A DNA stretch of 59,225 nt from Scytalidium lignicola (taxonomy: Eukaryota; Ascomycota; Leotiomycetes). The stretch is from the NCBI GenBank assembly GCA_002812745.2, contig NCSJ02000271.1, positions 1-59,225 of the forward strand, in the 5' to 3' direction. The translations under genes were made by a program, and so were the position numbers. Within the stretch, counting starts at the first letter, position 1. The number at the start of each line of letters is the position of its first letter. Of this stretch, positions 23,682 to 35,641 are shown one piece after another. The notes under the pieces are model-generated. The model saw only the letters and a list, made by a program, of their open reading frames with translations. It had not been told where the DNA came from and ran no database searches.

Positions 23682-24497
23682 CTACCGTCTCTCCTCCCCT
23701 GTGCTGCATGTAAAGGCGCCATCCACTACAAGCTCCGCACCGGTTATGTAGCTTGCTTCCTTGGAAGCCAAAAACAAAACGGCATGGGCCACATCCCATG
23801 CCGTTCCCATCCTGCCCATTGGCACCTGCGCAGCTCTGTGCTCACGAAATTGATCATACTGTCCACCAAAATATTTGTCAGCGAGCCTCTGGACGAGAGG
23901 TGTGTCAATTAGCCCTGGGGTGACTACATTCAGCCTCACTCCCTTCGATGCGTACAGAACTGCAGTGACCTTTGTGAATTGCGTTATAGCCGCCTTTGAG
24001 GCGGAGTAAGCGACCTGTGGCTTTCCGATATAGCGCAGTCCGGCCACGGATGAGATGTTTACTACGTTTCCCCCGCCAGTCTGTTTTTCCATGATGGGGA
24101 GGACTAGGTGGGTGGTCAAGTAGGCGGACTTGAGGTTGACGTTGATCTGTTGGTCCCAGACAGACTCTGGCATACTCGCTGGGTCACCAGGCTCACTTCT
24201 CCCAACGTTATTGACGAGGATATCTACTCGACCGTGCTTTTTCATGCAAGCCTCGACAAATTGCGCCATGCTTTTCCCAGAAGTGGCATTGGCTCGCATG
24301 ACAGTCACGTCGGTATTAGGAACATCAGACAGGATTCTCGATTTGGAACAATCAGCGGCATCAGGGTCAATATCACACCCGAAAACGGCAGCCCCTTGCC
24401 TGGCCAGAAGGGTAGCGATAGCCAGCCCATTGCTCCAACCTTTGTCTCGGCAGCCAATTCCAGTGACAATGGCGACTTGGTTTCTGAGGCTCAACAT
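23682..24497 (-). CDS. Classical short-chain dehydrogenase/reductase
   Basis: Single exon, 271 residues. It begins MLSLRNQVAIVTGIGCRDKGWSNG; the glycine motif is stretched compared with TGxxxGxG. It has DILVNNVGRSE (NNxG motif), an active-site serine in VVNISSVAGL and catalytic Y/K in YSASKAA. The C-terminal region MGRMGTAWDVAHAVLFLAS..ITG with LVVDGAFTC is the usual substrate and cofactor lid. It would act in the cytosol with NAD(P). Divergent from the CMD-like gene across a motif-bearing promoter. Intact. Confidence 0.92.
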   Translation of the reverse strand: MLSLRNQVAIVTGIGCRDKGWSNGLAIATLLARQGAAVFGCDIDPDAADCSKSRILSDVPNTDVTVMRANATSGKSMAQFVEACMKKHGRVDILVNNVGRSEPGDPASMPESVWDQQINVNLKSAYLTTHLVLPIMEKQTGGGNVVNISSVAGLRYIGKPQVAYSASKAAITQFTKVTAVLYASKGVRLNVVTPGLIDTPLVQRLADKYFGGQYDQFREHRAAQVPMGRMGTAWDVAHAVLFLASKEASYITGAELVVDGAFTCSTGEERR

Positions 24498-25035
24498 TGT
24501 GCAAGTTTGGACAAGGCCACCAGCATAAGGTTGCGTGTGTGGATGGCTAGCTTATCAACCGTAGTATACTGTGACATGCAAAACTGTAAAGTATAGAACA
24601 AAAGCTACCCACCAACTACGCCTCGTATTATAATCTATCACTGTGATTTTATCGTTACCTTTCGGCTATTAGAATATAGATATATAGGGGTATAAGAAGC
24701 TAGGCCATTCGGGATCGCATTTTGCTGATATTAGCATTGTTTCGGCTACTGCCCACGGTAGCATTTTCCACCCACCTTTGTCTCCGGCTAGCTGCGTGCT
24801 CGTGCATCAAATTAACTGCTCTTCCTGAGTGACTTGCCGAGTAGCTCCAGCTGTCGGAATTTTGCTTGTTCTTCCCGGGTCGGTGGTGGATGAAAACTCA
24901 TTCATTGGGCTAGCGTGTAGAGCTTGCCTGCTTTAAGAGAGAGAGATGATAAGAGAACGGAAAAAACACCATTCTCATCTAGAATATTTTATTTGGATTC
25001 CCCCGGATTTTTTAATATCCCCTATTCACACTGCC
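24498..25035. promoter_or_regulatory. Bidirectional promoter with TTGCCGA motif
   Basis: Between the SDR (minus) and CMD-like gene (plus). TTGCCGA at 24834-24840, about 200 bp before the CMD start. Related TTTCGGCTA sites occur near 24660 and 24740. Confidence 0.6.
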
Positions 25036-25578
25036 ATGCGGCTTCCTTATGTTTCTGATCCCATCTCTGCGCGCAATGATGCCGAAGCCGCGATTATTGA
25101 TCGGGTGCGAGAGAGGCGAAAGCCTGGGCTTCTCCTAGAACTCGACCGTGCCTTGCTTTACTCACCCAGCATTGCGGATGGCTGGAATAGCCTCTTTGGA
25201 AGTATTCGACAACAGTCATCTCTTTCAGCAGATATCAGGGAGTTAGCTATTTGCCACGTTGCTGTTCTCAATAAAGCCCAGTTCGAGTGGACTCATCACG
25301 CCCCATTAGCTGCAGAAGCGGGCGTGAACCTAGAGGCATTGAAGCTGGACGGAGAGGGTTTGACACGAAAGCAGCTGGCCGTCTTCCGCTATACAGATGA
25401 TATGAAAAAATATATTTTTGTGAAAGAGGAGGTCTTCCAGGAATTAAAGTTTCATTTTACGGATGTTGAGGTGGTTGAAATAACTGCAACTGTGGCTGTG
25501 TACAACTGCTGCAGTCGGTTTCTTGTAGCACTAGATGTGGGGGAAAGGAATGGCATGATAGAAATTAACCAGTGGTAA
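25036..25578 (+). CDS. Carboxymuconolactone decarboxylase / AhpD-like protein
   Basis: Single exon. I choose the ATG at 25036 (MRLPYVSDPISARND) because upstream in-frame codons (from 24946) are low-complexity and promoter-like; this gives 180 residues. The fold is helical: LLLELDRALLYSPSIADGWNSLFG, ELAICHVAVLNKAQFEWTHHAPLAAEAG, and a C-terminal helix around VAVYNCCSRFLVAL. The EWTHH segment is the conserved family site. True decarboxylases act in the beta-ketoadipate pathway; fungal homologues in clusters often have other or unknown activity and may use cysteines as peroxidases. Intact. Confidence 0.85.
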   Translation: MRLPYVSDPISARNDAEAAIIDRVRERRKPGLLLELDRALLYSPSIADGWNSLFGSIRQQSSLSADIRELAICHVAVLNKAQFEWTHHAPLAAEAGVNLEALKLDGEGLTRKQLAVFRYTDDMKKYIFVKEEVFQELKFHFTDVEVVEITATVAVYNCCSRFLVALDVGERNGMIEINQW

Positions 25579-25657
25579 AAGAATATCATACGTTGTTTAC
25601 CATGTTAAACAATTTTTTGTGGATATCTATCTGGGGTTGTATTTCTCCCATATAACT

Positions 25658-26053
25658 GTTCATACGCCAACTCCGCCCATTGGCCAACCGTCTAGGCCAT
25701 ACGCCAACCAGACACATATTTACCACTTTTCCTAATATTATGTTTATAATGGTCTTAATATTATGATTCTATCGAATTCCAGATGTTAAAAGCTTCAAAA
25801 TGATACCAAAATATATTAAATAATAAATGTATTTAAGGTTTAATTGAATATCACTAACTTGTAACTACTGCTGCATGTGGATTTATATATTAAATTTTAC
25901 ATCATTCTAAAGCTAATGATCTGTGGAATCATTTAGAATTATAAATTATAAATAAAATGTTAATAAAATGCCAAAAAAGTGGTAAATACGTGTCTGGTTG
26001 ACGTATGGCATAGACGGTTGGCCAACGGGCGGAGTTGGCGTATCGGCTGGAAC
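25658..26053. mobile_element. 396-bp MITE with about 70-bp imperfect TIRs
   Basis: Left arm (about 25662-25731) and right arm (about 25975-26043) are inverted copies with a few mismatches, sharing ATACGCCAACTCCGCCC, TTGGCCAACCGTCTA and ATTTACCACTTTT. The AT-rich core has no coding sequence. It sits between convergent gene ends. A lone copy of its end is at 8645-8690. A target duplication is not clear. Confidence 0.8.
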
Positions 26054-26278
26054 ATAACGCTATTCTTGGTAGATTCCCTTATTATGACATATAAAACCAC
26101 CTGTATGTACTTTAGTTATTTTAATGTGCAGCTTAATCACGTTCTAACAACTTTTGTTTCTCGCACATAAAAATGCACTAATGTTATATGGTATGATAAA
26201 ATACAGATTTATGTCTACACCTCATAACTCAGCTTATGGGGCCAGATGATTTACTATATAACCAGCTATCTCTGTGTT

Positions 26279-27468
26279 TTAGTGCCTCAGCTCAACTTCA
26301 AGCGATGACCTGTTATCATTTGACAGAGACCACTGAATTGACTGCACAATTAGTTCTTCCCACCTGTCTGTCGATCGCAGTTCGGTGTATCTTCGAAACC
26401 CATGAGGGAGTCCGGGGAAAACATGGACTTTGGTAGCGACCCTGAGAAATGTTAGTTTCTGGGATTCAGGAGAGATGCTAACAAGGATGGATACTGATTA
26501 GCATTCAACTTTTGTGCATAGGACAACGCTTCATCCCTTAACAGGTCCTGCCCTGCGACCAAGATGCTAGCCTTGGGCATCCCTTTCACTTTTTCATCCG
26601 AGGTTAAAGCAATATTAAAATAAGGGTCCTCCGAGGCTTCCGGGCCCAGGAGTTCCGAAAACAACTTCAATGCTGTCCATGGAAGGATTGGGGCAGTCTG
26701 GTTCTGACTAAAGGACGAGGTACTACTCCGTGACCATGGGTTCGCAGCTGGGTGGACCAGCCAAGGGCTGCACAGAATTTGACCTTGGATTATGAGCCCA
26801 CATGATGATTGTCCAGACTGGACCTTTTCATTCGCACGAAGTACTATTGAAGCAGCAAGCCCGCCACCAGCTGAGATTCCACCCACCACAACTTGGTTTC
26901 GGTCTCCTCCCAAAACCAGAATATAATTGGAAAGCCATTCAAACGAATCCCAAGAATCGTTAATTTGGGTTGGGTGCTGAAATTCCGGTGTATGGCGATA
27001 ATTAATGCTGATAACAATAATTCCGGGATCAGGGAAGGCAGCAACAATACGAGCACAGCTGGCGTCCTCTGTCTCAACAGCCCCAAAAAGGTGGCCGCCC
27101 CCATGAAAATAGAGGTAAACAGGCAACAACGACCTCACATTGTTTGTTGATCTGTACACGCGAGCAATAATATTTTGCTGGTCTCTTGTCACAATCGAAT
27201 AGTCTTGCCACTTGACCTTTTCGAGCAGACCTGTTTGCCGAATGTGGCTTCGTATCAGTACTGAATCAGATTCTAATCACGGAGAATGCTGGACTTAATC
27301 ACCAAACAGTTTTAGGTTCGTCTGAGCTGCTCGGATACGAGCCTGGTTGGTGGTTGCACGTAACGCTTCAGGAGATGCCGTTTGCGCTGGAGCTTGAACG
27401 GAATCAATGGTTCGCATTAACTCCTCCCATTCGGGAACAGGACCTTGATATTGGGAGAAGTCGGGCAT
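26279..27468 (-). CDS. Alpha/beta hydrolase, hormone-sensitive-lipase (HSL) type esterase
   Basis: Three exons (27468-27303, 27260-26495, 26441-26279) give 364 residues. Oxyanion-hole motif YFHGGGHLFG is followed by the nucleophile in GGISAGGGLAAS, the acid in LVAGQDLLRDEA, and, only after splicing the last intron (donor GTATCC at 26494), the histidine in VFPGLPHGF. The full triad is therefore present. It would hydrolyse carboxylic esters or lactones, possibly the products of the two BVMOs nearby (inference). Start MPDFSQYQGPVPEWEELM. Upstream lies a TTGCCGA motif and a tiny hAT-like element. Confidence 0.9.
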
Positions 27469-27995
27469 ATTTTAGATTAAACCACAGCTGAGAAACTTAC
27501 AACACTCTGTCGAAACTGCGATCTCTTTATTAATAAACACCTCTTGCAAAGATGGGACAAGCCGTCCGGTGCCGAGGTGGAAAATGTCAAATAATTAATT
27601 GCCGATAGGGCTCAAACGCACCGGCAACAGAAGCACCGGCGAGTTGGGCAGCAAGATAGGAGAAGATGAAGCATCACATCACATCATATAGAGCAGGGTT
27701 GGGAAAGATTAATTAATTAAATTCCCAACCCTGATATAGAGTACCAGGAGCGGAGATTTTCGACCTCACCCTAGGATCAACGCACTGTAATAGATGCCTC
27801 TTCTAAATAATATTTACTAGCTTTGCATAAATATTTCAATTTCTACACAGAGAAAACCCTGGTCTATTCATGTTCGAAGATTATAACCCGGACAAAGACG
27901 AGCCGTCGACATGAGATAAGGGCGCATTATCTTTATATATGAATATTTGTAATTGAACCTCTTCCCGCGCGGCGTTCAGAACCACTGGCAAAAAC
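27469..27995. promoter_or_regulatory. Esterase upstream region with TTGCCGA and related sites
   Basis: TTGCCGA at 27599-27605 and CCGGCAA (reverse of TTGCCGG) near 27621, about 130-155 bp before the esterase start. Another GTGCCGAGG lies near 27570. No gene within. Confidence 0.6.
27694..27733. mobile_element. 40-bp hAT-like miniature element or remnant with 8-bp duplication
   Basis: Perfect 12-bp inverted repeats (CAGGGTTGGGAA and TTCCCAACCCTG) around an AT-rich 16-base core. They are flanked directly by ATATAGAG at 27686-27693 and 27734-27741. The CAGGG end and 8-bp duplication fit hAT transposition. Confidence 0.7.
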
Positions 27996-29875
27996 CTACT
28001 TGGACACGTACCAAGCTAAGTCAGTCGTTCCATCGAGCTCACATCCCATAAAGCCATTACCCATAAATCTAAATCTATTAGGGCTTTGATATTGAATATC
28101 CCAGTCCTCACCTCTAATATCAGAAATCATCTCCCTAAATAACAGGGCACTTCCCGGGAACGTGGCCGTAATCCTTCCGTCAATGCGATTCTTCTTATAC
28201 CAGCTTCGACACTGTCCTGTCCAAGTTAGAGTTTTATGGATTTCGTCACCATAGCGCACAAATTCATAAACAGCACTTTGCTTTGGCTCAACGGATTTGA
28301 TATCCTCTCTGGATATCTTCTTGATCCAAGCTATCATGTACTCAGCCGCCCATCCCAATCCCTCAATAAGTGAACCATGCCCAACAACTGCATTGGGCCC
28401 CGTGAATATAAAGTAGTTAGGAAAGCTGGGGCATGCAAGGGACAGATATGACTCTGGCTCGTCTGCCCATTTGTCGGCCAGACTTACTTGGTCACGGCCG
28501 ATAATAGGATAATTCGGGCAGTGAGAAACATCGAAACCAGTGGCACACACAACTACCAAATGTTAAATGTAACCCGGAATTAGGAAGTTCCTGTTTACGA
28601 GATTGGGCGGAGTTTTAACTTACTAACATCAACCTCAATCTCTTGGCCGTCTTCTGTTTTAATTGAATTCTCGGTAATTTCCTTAATTGAACTTTGTGTT
28701 AAATGCACATTATGAAGCAAGAATGACTCCAGGTAGCCTGATCCAGGAGTCACTCGTCGACAGCCAAGCTCCCATTTGGGGATCAACTTTTCGCACAAAA
28801 CTGGGTCATGATTTAATTTTTCCGCCATCTGTTGAGCAGCAAACTCCATATTTTCAATATTGTCTGTGGAACCTTTAACGAACTGAAACCGTTGCAGTTA
28901 GAGAATATACAAGTAGAAAAGACGGGGTGCTCGGATTCGGACTTAACTTACCATTTTGAACGCCTTATTGATTGAGTGGATGAGGTTCTTCCTATATTGA
29001 TGATGCGCCTCCGGGTTTTCGCGGAATAGCTTCTTGTCATCTTCCGTGTACTCAGGATTTGAGCCTATGTTTGGTTTTCCCAGAAGTTTTCCGGGATCCA
29101 TTCTGGAAACAATCCAGGTAGGCCCTCGTTGAAAACTAGTCACAATCGTACCGTCCAGCTTTGCCAGCTGTGGTAAAATTTGAATTCCGGATGACCCATT
29201 TCCAATGACAGCGATTCGCTTGTGAGAATAATCGAATGAGTGATCCCATGATGCAGAATGAACCTTCTTGCCTTCAAAAGCATCCAGTCCTGGGATCTCG
29301 GGCCATTTCCAGCTGCTGAGGAAGCCTTGGCCTGATATAACAATATCAGCAAACTCATCAAGCCGTTCGCCTTTGTGCTCAACAGTGACCTTCCATTTCC
29401 CAAGCTCTTCCTGCCAGAACAAGCCAACAACTCGAGTGTTAAATTGAACATCGCGATCGAGATTCCATTTCCTAACTATCTTTTTCATATACTCGTGAAT
29501 TTGCTGTCCAGTCGAGTAGAAATGAGACCAGTCTGGGTTTGGATCAAAAGGGAATGCGTAGATATGTGATGGCACATCACATTGGACGCCGGGATAAGTA
29601 TTCACCAGCCATGTTCCTCCAATTTCAGGCCTGGACTCGAAGATGGTATTTGTTGCAATATTTTCCATCTCTGGATGCTCATACAGTAATTTATGAGCGA
29701 ATATAAGACCAGAAAACCCAGCTCCGATGGTGATAATGCGTAACTTTCGGGTAGAGTATGCAGGCACATCCCGTAGCGGAACCCTGGGGCGGGCATCGTT
29801 GGATTCCTTTTTTAAATGGACGTTGCTATTTTGGGTGCCATTTTCCATATTCTCCGAATTCGAGAGGTAGTTCAT
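27996..29875 (-). CDS. Type I Baeyer-Villiger-type FAD monooxygenase 1
   Basis: Three exons (29875-28952, 28882-28624, 28552-27996) give 579 residues. FAD Rossmann motif GAGFSG at residues 51-56, GGTW at 86-89, BVMO fingerprint FEGKKVHSASWD at 200-211, and NADPH Rossmann motif GNGSSG at 225-230. A conserved ATGF follows in the last exon. Such enzymes insert oxygen next to a ketone using NADPH and O2, giving an ester or lactone. The overall pattern recalls the fungal StcW/MoxY-like subgroup (inference). Cytosolic. Divergent from the Zn2Cys6 regulator. Intact. Confidence 0.92.
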
Positions 29876-31041
29876 ATGGACCTTANGGCTTGAAACTGGG
29901 CGGCNACCGAGAATTCACTGTCATATACCATCGATGGGACACTGAATACAGATGGATACATCCCTACTTTATGGTTAACTTCTGCCTCGGTGTCTAATAC
30001 CGACACGGGTGCTTGATTTGTCATCTTTCTTTGAGGTACCCTTAGTATAAAGGGTGAGGGGCCTAATATTGATCACTGTAGTATGGGGTGAGAACCAACG
30101 AAGAGCGAACGAGCGTAAATTTTGCGTTACTGGCTAATATATTCCGTAACACATACCCTCCTAATGCTGTGCCATCATTTCTTTTAGTATTATCTTTGGC
30201 ACGACTGTTTGTGGAAATCAGGCGTGATTTGCCGGCTCATGGGAAATCCTGCATTGCCGAAAGCTGCACTGGGGGTCGCGGATACAACCGAAAACGAACC
30301 AAGTTGGCTCTTTGCCGAAAGTGTTTGTGGAGTTAGCCATTAGATTTGGAAATACGAGGGCGTACGTATGTTGTTAAAAAGTTGCATGGATGGAGTAATT
30401 TCCAGTCTTTTTTTATTTTTTATTTAATAATACAACAAAATTATAAATCTTTGCATATATGTAATACCCATAATAAATTTAAATACTAAGATCAAAGTCA
30501 GGTCACTGAATATTATAATAACAAATAAGGAATTACATTAATACTTATAATCCACGTCCCCAACAAGTGACACTAAGGGTAAAGGAAGACTCGTAACAAA
30601 AACTAGCCAAATATAAAATATCATATATATCCTATATATCATAGATATGTTGTGCCCACGGGATATCAAATCACTAGGGTCTAGTTTCTACCGGCCAAAG
30701 GAATAGGGTCTTTTGTTTTGGCCTTTCTTGTTCCTGGTAACATGTAAAAGTAACATAGAGCCCATATACGACAGCCCCCCGGGCAAGACGTGTATGTTGC
30801 TAGATGCGTAAGACTTTTTGAGGAGGCTGAGAGCCTTCCCCGCATTCTCCCCAGACTCCCTCCACTTCTCCCCCAGGCATTCCCCGCATCTTCACACCGC
30901 CGGGCTCGGCAAATCCCCCATTGCCACCGCTTCACGACTATAAGGTGGCTTCAATCCTCTTGCCGAGCATGCCTCTATGATTGCATGCCAGTATCTCCAG
31001 TCAACGGCAATCTCGAGTGCCAGAGCCAGCGTTGATCGAGG
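29876..31041. promoter_or_regulatory. Divergent promoter region of BVMO 1 and the Zn2Cys6 regulator, with four TTGCCGA motifs
   Basis: Toward BVMO 1: TTGCCGA at 30254-30260 and 30312-30318 (both followed by AAG) and TTGCCGG at 30229. Toward the regulator: TCGGCAA at 30906-30912 and TTGCCGA at 30960-30966, within 140 bp of its start. Motifs beside the regulator suggest autoregulation. The middle (30360-30660) is AT-rich and empty. Single Ns lie at about 29886 and 29905. Confidence 0.65.
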
Positions 31042-33332
31042 ATGAACCTCGACTGCTTTGACGTGAGGGCTAACCAGTCCGAGTTGCTGCCGCTACCACT
31101 ACCAACACCTGCAAAGGTTCGGCGACGTGCTCGGGTTGTTTGCCAGCGGTGTCATGCAAAGAAGGTACGTCGCATCCGTCTTCGGATGTCGGGAAGCTGT
31201 GCAATGCTCAAGGTACTGACTGCCGAGTGAACAGATCAAATGTGGTCTCGATACGCCGGCTGGCCGGCACGATGGACCCTGTATGAATTGTGTGCAGACA
31301 GCTAGCGAGTGCAGGTTCGTGCCGCATTACTGTATCACCTAAAGAGAGAGAGAGAGCTGACCATTGGTTTACTAGGATTCATCTTTCTCGTCGCAACACT
31401 CGGAAACGCACGAGGGAAGATATCACGGTGGCACGTCAAGCACAAGCAAGGGTCGACCAAGTCTCGCCGGTCTCTCGATTCCCCCCAGACCAGACCGGCG
31501 ACTTCTCATACGTGACTACTGCTACCCAGTCCGCTCCTGATCGCCAAGGTATAAGCTCACCATTCTTACCTGAGCCTCGGACCAACCTAATTTCCTTGCA
31601 GGACTTGTTCCGCAGTCAGGAAACTCTCCCATCATCCAGGGAAACTCGGGCGCAGAGCTGCCAAACGGGAGTGATCCCGAAGAAGCACGCCGGGAAGATT
31701 GCTCGAGTGAGGCCACTCATTATGCCCAAGCTAGCTATATTGGGGAATCCGGCTATATGCCGGTACTTTCTCAGCTTCCTGTCTCGTCCAGCACTCACAC
31801 AGCTGAGCCAGTAACGATTGAGGTGCGGCTCACTATCCAGCCTCTGCCACCTACACTACAAATATCGTATGCAGATACATTTCTCAAAATGTGTTCCACA
31901 TTCTGTCCTATCTTAGACAAGCAGACTTTGAAAACCACCGAGTTCAGGGCTTCGTTACTCCTCCAACAAGCACTTGCCCTAGTAGGAGGAGTTCTTCAGC
32001 CATCTCTCCTTCATGAAGAAACCCCGTCCGCCCACTATGAAAAGGCGAAATTACTACTTCACGGCGGTTATGAGCCTAATCCACTGGCCTCTTTAATAGC
32101 CGTGATGCTGTTTTATTGGTGGAGCACATGTCCTCCAAATATAGTTAGCATGAACGGCTCCTGGTGGTGGACCGGGATTGCCATCCGTCAAGCGCAAGAG
32201 GTTGGTTATCATCGAGAATTGAAGATGGATCAACATCTACGAGCTGGGGAAACCATAGGAGTACGGCGCCGAATTTGGTGGACACTATTTGTGATGACTC
32301 TCTTATACCTTACTGACGCCTCAATACTGACGGTTCTTTCAGGCTCGAGAGCGGTTAACGTCCATCTGCCAAGGAAGACCGTGTATAATCAATATTCGAG
32401 ATTGTGATATCCGAGAGCCCACTATAGAAGATTTTCCAGATCCGACAGATCCTAGAGCCAGGATATTCATACAATGGGTGCGGCTTTGTTCTATTGTAGG
32501 CCAGGTTGGGGACCATCTCCGTCTAGGACAGAGCTCAGTATCTGATGCACATCAGCTGCTTGATAAGTTGAACGATTGGGTCCACAGTCTGCCCGTAGAA
32601 ATGCGCCTTCCTTTTTCAACATACCCAACAATTGATTTAAATCGAGACATTCACCAATTGCACCTCCCCTATCTCTCTTGTATAATACTGCTATCCATGA
32701 AAAAAACATCGACAAGAATGCCAACCGCGTACACGGCAGCCATTCTTGCCGCATCTTGTGTAGCGAGAATATTTGAAGACCTTCTCGTTCGCGGGCCTTT
32801 GAAGTTCTTGCAGGGGATGGCAGGCTGGCATATATCAATATCTCTGCTGGCATTGTTACATGCGCGTCAGATTAGGAGTCTAGAGGAAGCCGCCAACACC
32901 CAGATACGTGTTCTTCGTGTAGCCTTGAAGGACATGGGTGAACGATGGCCTTCAGCAAAGATGTATGACAAAGTTATTGGCCAGATGCTCGCAGCAAAAT
33001 CACAGCATAATTTGATGGCAGATAATACGGAGCACGACGATCCACCTGGTCAGCGTGTCTTGGAGAGTTCTAGCACGCCAGACAGTCCACTAGGACAAGG
33101 ACTGGAGGAACTGAGATATTTTCCCGGATCAACACGAGAAACAAGCCCTCTTTTCGATATTATTTTAAACTCAAACAAGCCTGTTGCGTATGTCGAGCAG
33201 GAATTAGAGGGTCTGGATGGCTTCAGTATGATGCTGTATGATCTGTTTGACAACTCCTTTGAAGAGTTCAACTTCGATCAAGCAGATATTACTGGCTGGG
33301 ATGGATCATTGGATAATCAACTATTGAGCTAA
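31042..33332 (+). CDS. Zn2Cys6 transcription factor with fungal middle-homology domain
   Basis: Five exons (31042-31164, 31235-31314, 31376-31548, 31602-32290, 32343-33332) give 684 residues in frame. The zinc cluster CX2CX6CX12CX2CX6C spans the first intron (VCQRCHAKK / IKCGLDTP) and is followed by a basic linker RRNTRKRTRED. The middle-homology domain includes RRIWWTLF-ARERLTSICQGRP, created by splicing the 52-bp intron 4, and a C-terminal acidic region. A TGA lies just upstream of the ATG, fixing the start. It is nuclear and the best candidate to control the surrounding genes. Intact, unlike the regulator at 2885. Confidence 0.92.
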
Positions 33333-34369
33333 GCTAACAGGAAGTAGACATTGCATAAAAGGTAATAAGGCCACCAATCAACCACCTGGTGATGGTTTCC
33401 AAGCCGGTTACACAGCTTTGACCCAGGGTTTATTATATTTCCCTAATTATTATTGGCGGTTTTGGGTGGTGAGCGATATAGCTCTCTTGTATTAGTCAAA
33501 AGCTGAATTGTAGAAATCATGACTATCACATCCCTTAATTCTGTGATAGAGATGAGGAATTATGGCCTAGAAAGTTTCTCACAGAGTCAAAGAGTGATAC
33601 ATAATAGTATGCAAATCAAAGACATTCATGAACTTTATCTTCGCACGAAGCGAGAAGACACCTTTCTCTGCACGGATAAAAGTTTGCGTATATTCGCCTG
33701 TGGTCTCTCTAAGTTAAGTTAAGCAATATAAAATTTGAAAAAATAGAAATGAATATCAAGCTCATTGTTTGCTCTAGTAGGTGAGGTTCCGGGGATTTAT
33801 CAAATCCTATTGCTATAGCCTTCCACGAATGTGGCTTAATTAAAATAAAATAAAAATGGACCCCTAGCCCTCAGCCCGTAGCCCGCACTGCAAATTGATT
33901 ATTGTAGTAATACAGTTATTACCGCCGAAAACCTCTCACAGCCGGAAGTGTATTCTACATAATTTTAAGCCTCACCACCATTAGTCACTCCTTCCTGTTT
34001 TTTATTACCAAGCTAACGAGTTATCAATAATGAGGACTTGCGAGGTATCTTGAGCTTTTGACTTATAACTGGGGGAGAATCATTTCGGCTCTTACTACTT
34101 CAGAGATGCACCATTTACAGCATCGCAATTCCCGGGTTAAGACAAAAGAACGTCGGCTACTTCGGCAAGTGGTTGTACTCTTGATTCTATGCTAATTTTC
34201 TCTCTAATTAACAAGAGCTCCGGACGCGGGGTAGGATTAAAGTTGGCACGGTGATATAAATTCAATTATGTGCCCTACAATATCCTCACAAGGAGTTTTA
34301 CTTGCTATACTTGACTAGCTCTATCTTCATTCGTGACCATATTATTTAGAAAGTTAACCATATACTACA
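33333..34369. promoter_or_regulatory. Spacer upstream of the cyclase-family gene, with TCGGCAA
   Basis: TCGGCAA at 34162-34168, about 200 bp before the next start, preceded by CGTCGGCTAC. The remainder is AT-rich with no gene; the frame at 33519-33722 resembles nothing known. Confidence 0.5.
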
Positions 34370-35641
34370 ATGACTAGTCCCTACCCTGATTTTGATAGTC
34401 TGCCTCCTCTGGCAGGGATGCCGCAAGGATGTGCCTGGGGAATCTTTGATAAAGAGGGTAAGAAAGACGTGTTTGGTTGCTTGAACAAAATCACTCCACA
34501 CTCAGTTCAAGCCGCTTCTTCCGAAATAAAAGAAGGATCAAGCGTCTCGCTCAAGTATGTGAAGAGGCCTCGACTATCTATTCGATGCGCAAAGTCGCTA
34601 ACAAATTTACCCAGCTGGGGATTGGAACCTTGAAAAAGCCGGGAGCAAACCGCAGCGGTTTAAAGCATAAAGTGATATCATTTATGGACACCCCATTGAA
34701 GTTTCATGGCTTTGACGATGAGGTAAACGGACTAAAAATGTGACTTACCGAAACGATATTGGGCTGATCCATTCCAAGGTATCATTCAACACACAATGCA
34801 GTAGCCAGTGGGACAGCCTCTGTAAGTTCAACGTCCACCCATATGCTCACGCAAGCCCTCATTTATCACTAGGCCATTACTTCCACCAGGATAGCAAAAC
34901 AGGCTACAATGGCTGCCAGCCCTCTGTCCAGGACCTTACACAGGAATGGGGAAACGAGGATAAGACAAAATCCCTTCCAACTCTCAATCGTGAGCCCTCC
35001 GACTTCTATCCGGCTGCTCAATATGCTAATATTCTATACTTACATTGGCATGAACGAGGCGGTTTGGTGGCGCGCGGCGTTTTACTTGATTTTAAGGCTT
35101 ATGCTAAGGCAAAAGGTATCCAGTTTGATGCATTTTCTGACTACAGAATTACAACGCAACAATTGCAAGATGTAGCAACACATCAGGGAGTAATCTTTAA
35201 GGAAGGAGATGTGTGCATTATCCGTACTGGATTCACAGAACAGCTTGGCAAAGCAGATGCCGACGAGCAGATGAAATTGTTTAGCATCAACAAATCAGCT
35301 GGTGTGAATCCGACAGAAGATTCTGCAAGGTGGTTTTGGAACAATGGTTTCTCTGCTGTGGCTAGTGATAACATCGCTTTTGAGACCAAAGTCGGGGATG
35401 GAAGAGCGCTAGGTGAGTGGTCAAGAATAAGCCACAATATCATATGAAGCTAACTATTTCATCAGTCTTGCATCAATACTTCCTCAGCCTGTATGGTATG
35501 CACATTGGTGAACTTTGGGATCTCAAGGCGTTATCAGAGGAATGCGCAAGGCTGAAAAGATATACCTTTTTCTTCACGTCATGCCCTCTGAATGTCCCAG
35601 GTGCGGTGGGATCACCGCCTAACGCACTAGCTATCTTTTAA
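34370..35641 (+). pseudogene. Cyclase / kynurenine-formamidase-family hydrolase, probably broken
   Basis: Blocks of the family are all present: GCAWGIFDKEGKKDVFG, KVISFMDTPLKFHGFDDE, VSFNTQCSSQWDSLC, HWHERGGLVARGVLLDF, VCIIRTGFTEQLG, SARWFWNNGFSAVASD and a C-terminal HQYFLSLYGMHIGELWDLKAL ending PPNALAIF. Two lesions: splicing of intron 1 (gtatgtg to ttacccag) gives SLNWG but then leaves the frame of LKKPG, suggesting one lost base in the GGGG near 34615. The expected intron before HWHERGG (about 34992-35043) lacks an AG acceptor, though it can be read through for 19 codons. A single sequencing error could explain the first. Family members hydrolyse amides or lactones. Confidence 0.75.

Noticed and set aside
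31340..31360. GA repeat as a regulatory element
   Set aside because: It is in an intron of the Zn2Cys6 gene and short; simple repeat slippage explains it.
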